This document shows, in pieces, positions 5,760 to 9,538 of a stretch of DNA of 9,538 nucleotides; position 1 is the stretch's first letter, and the number at the start of each line of letters is the position of its first letter. Under the pieces are notes generated by a model. It searched no databases and was not told the DNA's origin. It saw nothing but the letters and a program-made list of their open reading frames with translations. Both the position numbers and the translations under genes were made by a program. Source of the stretch: an uncultured Thalassospira sp. (GTDB lineage: Bacteria; Pseudomonadota; Alphaproteobacteria; Rhodospirillales_A; Thalassospiraceae); assembly GCA_946885765.1 (NCBI GenBank), contig CAMPHD010000097.1, positions 1-9,538 of the forward strand, in the 5' to 3' direction.

Positions 5760-7358
5760 CTATTTCAGGTCATAAACCTTTGTGCTGCCCGATACTTCGC
5801 TTGCCACGATCAGCATCGCATTGCCGGTCGGACTATCCTTTGCTTCGACAAACAGCATGCCTTCTGGTGCAAGCTCGCCCGCAGTGTCTGCTTCCGGGTT
5901 GCCGGAATAACGGCGGTCTGAATGATAGGTCACGAATTGCGGGTTGGTCGGATTGGTCAGGTCATAGACCATAAATCCACCCTGACGTTCCAGACCGATG
6001 AAGGCATAAGGCGTACCATTGACATAACCGGTTGCCAGACCTTCGGGTTCCGGCCCCTTGTCATCCGAACGATCATCACGGCTATAGTTTTCGGTGTCCG
6101 ATGCGTTGAAAACTCTCCCGTAATTGGCCGCCATGAACTGTTCGAACTTGTCACCGCTGTCAAAAACCATGTCGCCGTTTGCATCAAGGACCGAGAACGA
6201 ACGTGCACCATAGCTGTAGATCACGTCGAAATCGCCGTCACCATCTGTATCTCCCTGTGCAGTGGTCGTTTTCAAACGGCCCAGATTTTCATCCCTCTGC
6301 AGGAAGGAAGCATTCGGGAAGGCAACCGGATCGAGGGTGAGCTTTCCGACGCGGGTTTCCTCACTATAGCCATCATAGTCGCGGGAATCACCCTCGTTTG
6401 CGGTCAGGACCCACGTCTTGCCATTGATATCGATTGTATCAATCGTGTCGGGCATATACATGCCCATAACCGGCCAGGTACGGATGTTGATTTTGCCGTC
6501 TTTGTCGCTGGCATCAAACGCATTGACCGAATGGTCCTTGAATCCAAGACCGGCAACCCGGACAACGTGTGCGGCCTCAATATCAATGATGGCCACCGCG
6601 TTGTTTTCCTGAAGCGAAACATAGGCGGTTTTGCTGTCTCTCGAGACGGCGATATATTCCGGCTCGATATCCTGTGCCACGGTCGAGGTGCCCGGGTTCG
6701 ATGTCCGCATACCATAAGGCAGATCAGCATCATTCAGGAAGCTGAAGGTCACATTGCGAACGTCCGCATCGGTCAAATCGGCAAGATTACCCGATACCGG
6801 AATGATAGAAATGCTGCCTTCCGGATCATTGTCAAATGCGCCATTCGGTTCGCCTTCGTTGGCGATCAAAACATATTGGCCGTCCGGAGTAAATTTGATC
6901 ATGTCAGGCAACGCACCGACGGTGACTGCAGCAATGAATTCGCCGTCCGTGTTAAAGAACACGGCCTTACCCGGTGCCTGTTTGTCTTCGTTCTCGACAG
7001 CTGCGGCAACGATATCGCCATGGATGTCAACGCTGTTTGCGATATTACCCCAGGCTGCAAGCTCGATAGAACCAAGTTTGGCAAGTTCGTCGGGGTTCGA
7101 CATATCAAGAATATCGATAACCTTTTCGCTACCATTCACAACGAAAATGCGTTTGCCTGCCACGTCGAAAGCCGGGATTTCAGCCGCACCTTCTTCGAAA
7201 ATGCCGGTGCGATATTCGCCCATCGGCACAATCGAAAGCGGTTTGGCTGCTGGTGATGCCGTATCGACTGTCATTGTCATATTGTTTGAATTGGTTGCCG
7301 TGCCGCAAGCACCGAGAAGCACAGACATCGCCACAGTCGCCATTAAAGAATAACGCAT
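5760..7358 (-). CDS. Choice-of-anchor I family lipoprotein (secreted beta-propeller)
   Basis: A 532-residue exported protein. The N-terminus has a short charged start, a hydrophobic stretch and the lipobox LGAC with C18 as the lipid-modified residue. Glycine at +2 does not favour inner-membrane retention, so an outer-membrane lipoprotein is likely. The mature part looks like a YVTN-type beta-propeller, with conserved motifs IANEGEP (165-171), EPEYIA (232-237), TANEGDSRDYDG (319-330), an Asp-rich GDTDGDGDFD (369-378) suggesting a metal site, GPEPEGL (435-441) and LAPEGM (496-501). These match the choice-of-anchor I family, often associated with phosphatase or phytase-like proteins but biochemically poorly defined. 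The ATG at 7358 has an AGGGGA ribosome site. A PHO box upstream suggests phosphate-starvation control; enzymatic activity is not demonstrable from sequence. Confidence 0.88.
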   Translation of the reverse strand: MRYSLMATVAMSVLLGACGTATNSNNMTMTVDTASPAAKPLSIVPMGEYRTGIFEEGAAEIPAFDVAGKRIFVVNGSEKVIDILDMSNPDELAKLGSIELAAWGNIANSVDIHGDIVAAAVENEDKQAPGKAVFFNTDGEFIAAVTVGALPDMIKFTPDGQYVLIANEGEPNGAFDNDPEGSISIIPVSGNLADLTDADVRNVTFSFLNDADLPYGMRTSNPGTSTVAQDIEPEYIAVSRDSKTAYVSLQENNAVAIIDIEAAHVVRVAGLGFKDHSVNAFDASDKDGKINIRTWPVMGMYMPDTIDTIDINGKTWVLTANEGDSRDYDGYSEETRVGKLTLDPVAFPNASFLQRDENLGRLKTTTAQGDTDGDGDFDVIYSYGARSFSVLDANGDMVFDSGDKFEQFMAANYGRVFNASDTENYSRDDRSDDKGPEPEGLATGYVNGTPYAFIGLERQGGFMVYDLTNPTNPQFVTYHSDRRYSGNPEADTAGELAPEGMLFVEAKDSPTGNAMLIVASEVSGSTKVYDLK

Positions 7359-7401
7359 AATTTCCCCTGATACCGGTTTAATCGTGGCAGATAACCTGCT
7401 G

Positions 7402-7437
7402 ATAACACGTAACAGTTTGATGACTTCACCGTGACAG
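7402..7437 (-). promoter_or_regulatory. PHO box and Pho-type promoter of the lipoprotein gene
   Basis: On the - strand three 7-base repeats occur at an 11-base period: CTGTCAC (7431-7437), AAGTCAT (7420-7426) and CTGTTAC (7409-7415), separated by GGTG and CAAA. This is the architecture of PhoB-binding sites, 7-bp direct repeats of the CTGTCAT type with 4-bp spacers. A possible -10 element TGTTAT (7402-7407) begins 11 bases after the first 18-base unit, the distance usual for Pho promoters that lack a good -35. Transcription would start near 7395, about 37 bases before the ATG. Confidence 0.65.
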
Positions 7438-7503
7438 TTTCATAAATATCTATAGACACGGATTTCGCATCAATCCCCGAACCAAGAGACTTCACCCGAA
7501 GGC

Positions 7504-7543
7504 ACGAAAGGCGGTGCTTTATGTTACAAACACCGCCTTTCGT
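7504..7543. repeat. 13-bp inverted repeat downstream of pgi (likely 3'-end hairpin)
   Basis: Perfect arms ACGAAAGGCGGTG (7504-7516) and CACCGCCTTTCGT (7531-7543) surround a 14-base loop, 27 bases beyond the pgi stop codon. No U-tract follows on either strand, so it is not a classical intrinsic terminator. It probably marks the pgi transcript end by stalling RNA polymerase, halting exonucleases or aiding Rho. Confidence 0.6.
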
Positions 7544-7569
7544 TACCGTCAGTTCGCCAACCGTTTGGC

Positions 7570-9216
7570 TTAACTGCGAAGAGCCTGCAACTGACTGATC
7601 AGGCCAGCCGTCGATGCATCGCGCGCATCAGCCGTTTCATTCCCCTGCACCATTGGTAGCAATTCCCTGGCGAGCTGCTTTCCAAGCTCAACGCCCCATT
7701 GGTCATAGGAATTAACGTTCCAGATAATCCCCTGAACAAAGATTTTATGTTCATACATCGCAACCAACCGCCCCAGCGTGAAGGGATCAAGCTGCTTGTA
7801 AAGGATCATGGTGCTGGGCTTGTTCCCGGCAAAGACTTTTTGCGGAGCCAGGATATCAATCTCGGCCGGGGTCAGATTACCACCGGCAAGTTCATCGCGG
7901 ACTTCCGCCTCTGTCTTGCCCAGCATCAGGGCTTCGGCCTGTGCAAAGCAGTTTGCGACCAGTTTGTCATGGTGGTTCGATAACGGGTGCAGGGCATTCG
8001 CCGCAACGATGAAATCAACCGGGATCAGTTCCGTGCCCTGATGGATCAGCTGATAAAAGGCATGCTGGCCATTGGTGCCGGGTTCGCCCCAGATGATCGG
8101 ACCGGTTTCATAATAGATCGGCTTGCCATCACGGGTAACGGATTTGCCGTTACTTTCCATATCGGCCTGCTGCAAATAAGCTGGCAACCGCGAAAGATGC
8201 TGGTCATAAGGCAGGATTGCCTGACTGGATGCGCCCATAACATTGCGATACCAGATCCCAATCAATGCCAGCGTTACCGGAATATTCCGGTCAAGCGGCG
8301 CAGAACGGAAATGGTTATCCATCGACTGTGCGCCACGCAGCAACTCTTCGAATTTCTCGTAACCGACCGCAAGAATGATCGGCAATCCGATAGCTGACCA
8401 AAGACTGTATCGCCCACCAACCCAGTCCCAGAAACCAAATGCGTTGTCGGTATCGATGCCGAATTCGGCAACCTTGTCCAAGGCGGTCGACACCGCAACA
8501 AAATGCTTGGCAACTGCCCCCTCGTCTTTCAGCAAACCAACCAGCCAGTCACGCGCGGAATAGGCATTGGTCAGGGTTTCGTCGGTCGTGAAGGTTTTGG
8601 ACGCAATGATGAAAAGCGTCGTTTCCGCATCAAGGCCTTTCAGCGTATCAACGATATGTGCGCCATCGACATTGGAAACGAAATGGCAGCGAATGCCGTC
8701 GATATGATACGGACGAAGTGCCTCGTTCACCATGACCGGCCCAAGGTCGGAACCGCCAATCCCGATATTGACGACATCGGTAATCGCCTTGCCGGTATGG
8801 CCCTTCCAGTCGCCGGTATGGACACGCGCGGCAAACCGTTTCATACGTGCCAAGACGTCCTTGACGTCGGGCATAACATCCTTGCCGTCGACCATCACCG
8901 TATTGCCATCCAGATTGCGAAGTGCCGTATGAAGAACCGCGCGATTTTCGGTGACATTGATCCGGTCACCGGCAAACATCCGTTCGCGCCAGCTTTCGAC
9001 ATTGGCCGTTTCCGCCAATTCACGCAGTGCTGCCATCACATCATCGGTGATCAGGTTTTTCGAATAATCGACAAACAGATCATCCTGCGTAACGTGGAAA
9101 CGGTCGAACCGTGCAGGATCATCGGCAAAGGCTTTGCGCAAATTCAGGTTCTTGGAAACTTCAGCGCCCAGTCGATCAAGCTTTTCCCAGCAGGTCGTCA
9201 GATTTTCTGTGGACAT
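7570..9216 (-). CDS. pgi: Glucose-6-phosphate isomerase
   Basis: A 548-residue cytoplasmic enzyme interconverting glucose 6-phosphate and fructose 6-phosphate, the same size class as E. coli Pgi. Family motifs are clear: the SIS phosphate-binding segment [13 protein letters not shown] (148-160), [13 protein letters not shown] (206-218), signature [16 protein letters not shown] (264-279) and [18 protein letters not shown] (377-394). Residues corresponding to the catalytic trio of E. coli Pgi are present: E354 (ADMESNGK), H385 (NGQHAFYQ) and K513 (GVELGKQLA). The ATG at 9216 is preceded by GAGGGTGGA. A PfkB-type sugar kinase gene lies 153 bp upstream on the same strand; together they would convert imported or internal hexoses into the shared hexose-phosphate pool. 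A possible promoter and repeats lie in the gap, so pgi may be transcribed independently of the kinase. Confidence 0.98.
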   Translation of the reverse strand: MSTENLTTCWEKLDRLGAEVSKNLNLRKAFADDPARFDRFHVTQDDLFVDYSKNLITDDVMAALRELAETANVESWRERMFAGDRINVTENRAVLHTALRNLDGNTVMVDGKDVMPDVKDVLARMKRFAARVHTGDWKGHTGKAITDVVNIGIGGSDLGPVMVNEALRPYHIDGIRCHFVSNVDGAHIVDTLKGLDAETTLFIIASKTFTTDETLTNAYSARDWLVGLLKDEGAVAKHFVAVSTALDKVAEFGIDTDNAFGFWDWVGGRYSLWSAIGLPIILAVGYEKFEELLRGAQSMDNHFRSAPLDRNIPVTLALIGIWYRNVMGASSQAILPYDQHLSRLPAYLQQADMESNGKSVTRDGKPIYYETGPIIWGEPGTNGQHAFYQLIHQGTELIPVDFIVAANALHPLSNHHDKLVANCFAQAEALMLGKTEAEVRDELAGGNLTPAEIDILAPQKVFAGNKPSTMILYKQLDPFTLGRLVAMYEHKIFVQGIIWNVNSYDQWGVELGKQLARELLPMVQGNETADARDASTAGLISQLQALRS

Positions 9217-9240
9217 TCCACCCTCGGCTTCAAACAGATA

Positions 9241-9265
9241 GCAAACAATATCGGCGTCATGTCAA
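9241..9265 (-). promoter_or_regulatory. Possible pgi promoter with consensus -35
   Basis: On the - strand a perfect TTGACA lies at 9260-9265. The region 16-19 bases downstream offers only poor -10 matches (TGCTAT or TATCTG, about 9235-9243), and the resulting leader would be only some 15-25 bases. Treat it as a candidate supported mainly by the -35 and the surrounding inverted repeat. Confidence 0.35.
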
Positions 9266-9283
9266 AACACTAACACGCCGATA
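9249..9283. repeat. Inverted repeat TATCGGCGT-N17-ACGCCGATA upstream of pgi
   Basis: Nine-base perfect arms at 9249-9257 and 9275-9283 are separated by 17 bases that contain the TTGACA element. It could be a regulator binding site made of two half-sites flanking the -35, or a leader hairpin if transcription comes from upstream. The sequence alone does not decide. Confidence 0.6.
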
Positions 9284-9289
9284 CGACCA

Positions 9290-9312
9290 TTTGTGGGACA
9301 GTTTGTGGGACA
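9290..9312. repeat. Two-copy direct repeat TTTGTGGGACA, 12-bp period
   Basis: TTTGTGGGACA occurs at 9290-9300 and again at 9302-9312, separated by one base. It lies 25-47 bases upstream of the TTGACA element as read toward pgi, a position suited to an activator site. It could equally be a chance local duplication. Confidence 0.6.
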
Positions 9313-9316
9313 TTTT

Positions 9317-9348
9317 GATGGCAATCCGGCGGGAACAGGACTGCCATC
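9317..9348 (-). repeat. Stem-loop after the sugar kinase gene
   Basis: On the - strand GATGGCAGTCC pairs with GGATTGCCATC through 11 positions, including one G-U wobble, around a 10-base loop. It begins about 22 bases after the kinase stop codon. AAAATG, not a T-run, follows, so it is a transcript 3'-end or intercistronic hairpin, not a standard terminator. Confidence 0.5.
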
Positions 9349-9369
9349 GCATGAATCTTAACCGGGAAA

Positions 9370-9538
9370 TCAGTTCACGGAAAGAAATTCCGAAACCTGT
9401 TGCTCGGTCGGAAGGGCTGCAATCGCACCACGTTTGGTTGCGGTAATGGCCCCGACCGCATTGGCAAAGCGACAGGCGGCTTCGACCTTTTCCGCGGATT
9501 TTAACAATTCCGGATCTTTGAGCAAACGAGACAGGAAG
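9370..9538 (-). CDS. PfkB-family sugar kinase, probably fructokinase, C-terminal fragment
   Basis: The last 55 residues of a gene that continues beyond the right edge, ending with TGA at 9370-9372. The fragment begins FLSRLL and contains CRFANAVGAITATKRGAIAALPT, the conserved C-terminal N..GA....T..GA..ALP pattern of PfkB carbohydrate kinases. In this family the GDxF segment carrying the catalytic aspartate directly precedes a FLxxLL-type helix, so the active site should lie just outside the window. PfkB kinases phosphorylate a sugar hydroxyl with ATP. The GAI-ALPT ending and the neighbouring pgi favour fructokinase, which makes fructose 6-phosphate, Pgi's substrate. Ribokinase or 2-keto-3-deoxygluconate kinase cannot be excluded from this fragment. 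Confidence 0.8.
   Translation of the reverse strand, partial: FLSRLLKDPELLKSAEKVEAACRFANAVGAITATKRGAIAALPTEQQVSEFLSVN

Noticed and set aside
5922..7256. Long + strand open frame of 444 codons opposite the lipoprotein gene
   Set aside because: The opposite strand carries a signal peptide, a lipobox and conserved family motifs. The + frame translation is low in complexity of pattern, has no known motif and no clear ribosome site.
9290..9312. Direct repeat considered as a CRISPR or mobile-element remnant
   Set aside because: There are only two 11-base copies one base apart, with no spacers, no terminal inverted repeats and no transposase or cas sequence nearby.
9111..9446. + strand open frame of 111 codons across the pgi start and the intergenic gap
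   Set aside because: It runs antisense into both flanking genes, shows no domain or ribosome site, and covers the putative promoter elements.

Overview
The window looks like part of the chromosome of a free-living alphaproteobacterium. Moderate GC content, the protein styles and my recollection of similar families point to Rhodospirillales, possibly a Thalassospira-like marine organism; this is an impression from sequence, not a database result. Every gene is a recognisable housekeeping or nutrient-acquisition gene, and most concern sugar uptake, sensing and early metabolism. I see no mobile elements, CRISPR arrays, phage genes or RNA genes.

Left part (1-3333, + strand): the 3' end of a sugar-binding protein gene, two inner-membrane permease genes and an ATPase gene form a carbohydrate ABC importer operon of the Pseudomonas GtsABCD (glucose/mannose) type. 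A strong hairpin separates the binding-protein gene from the permeases. Two terminators close the operon, and the second also serves the opposing operon.

Middle (3334-5693, - strand): an OmpR-type response regulator and an EnvZ/GtrS-type membrane histidine kinase, separated by 11 bp, converge on the ABC operon. The regulator has no ATG, GTG or TTG codon that would preserve its receiver domain. The best start is a CTG behind a strong Shine-Dalgarno sequence.

Right (5694-9538, - strand): a secreted lipoprotein of the choice-of-anchor I beta-propeller family, whose promoter carries a convincing three-repeat PHO box; then glucose-6-phosphate isomerase (pgi); then the 3' end of a PfkB-family sugar kinase, probably fructokinase. 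The 153 bp between the kinase and pgi hold an inverted repeat around a TTGACA element, a 12-bp-period direct repeat and a stem-loop.

Working together: the ABC importer would bring hexose into the cell, the two-component pair is a plausible sensor for that sugar or a derivative (as GtrS/GltR is in Pseudomonas), and the kinase plus Pgi would feed hexose phosphates into central metabolism. The lipoprotein appears to be a separate, phosphate-responsive unit. I found no wholly new system. The points most worth checking are the CTG start, the PHO box and the pgi upstream region.
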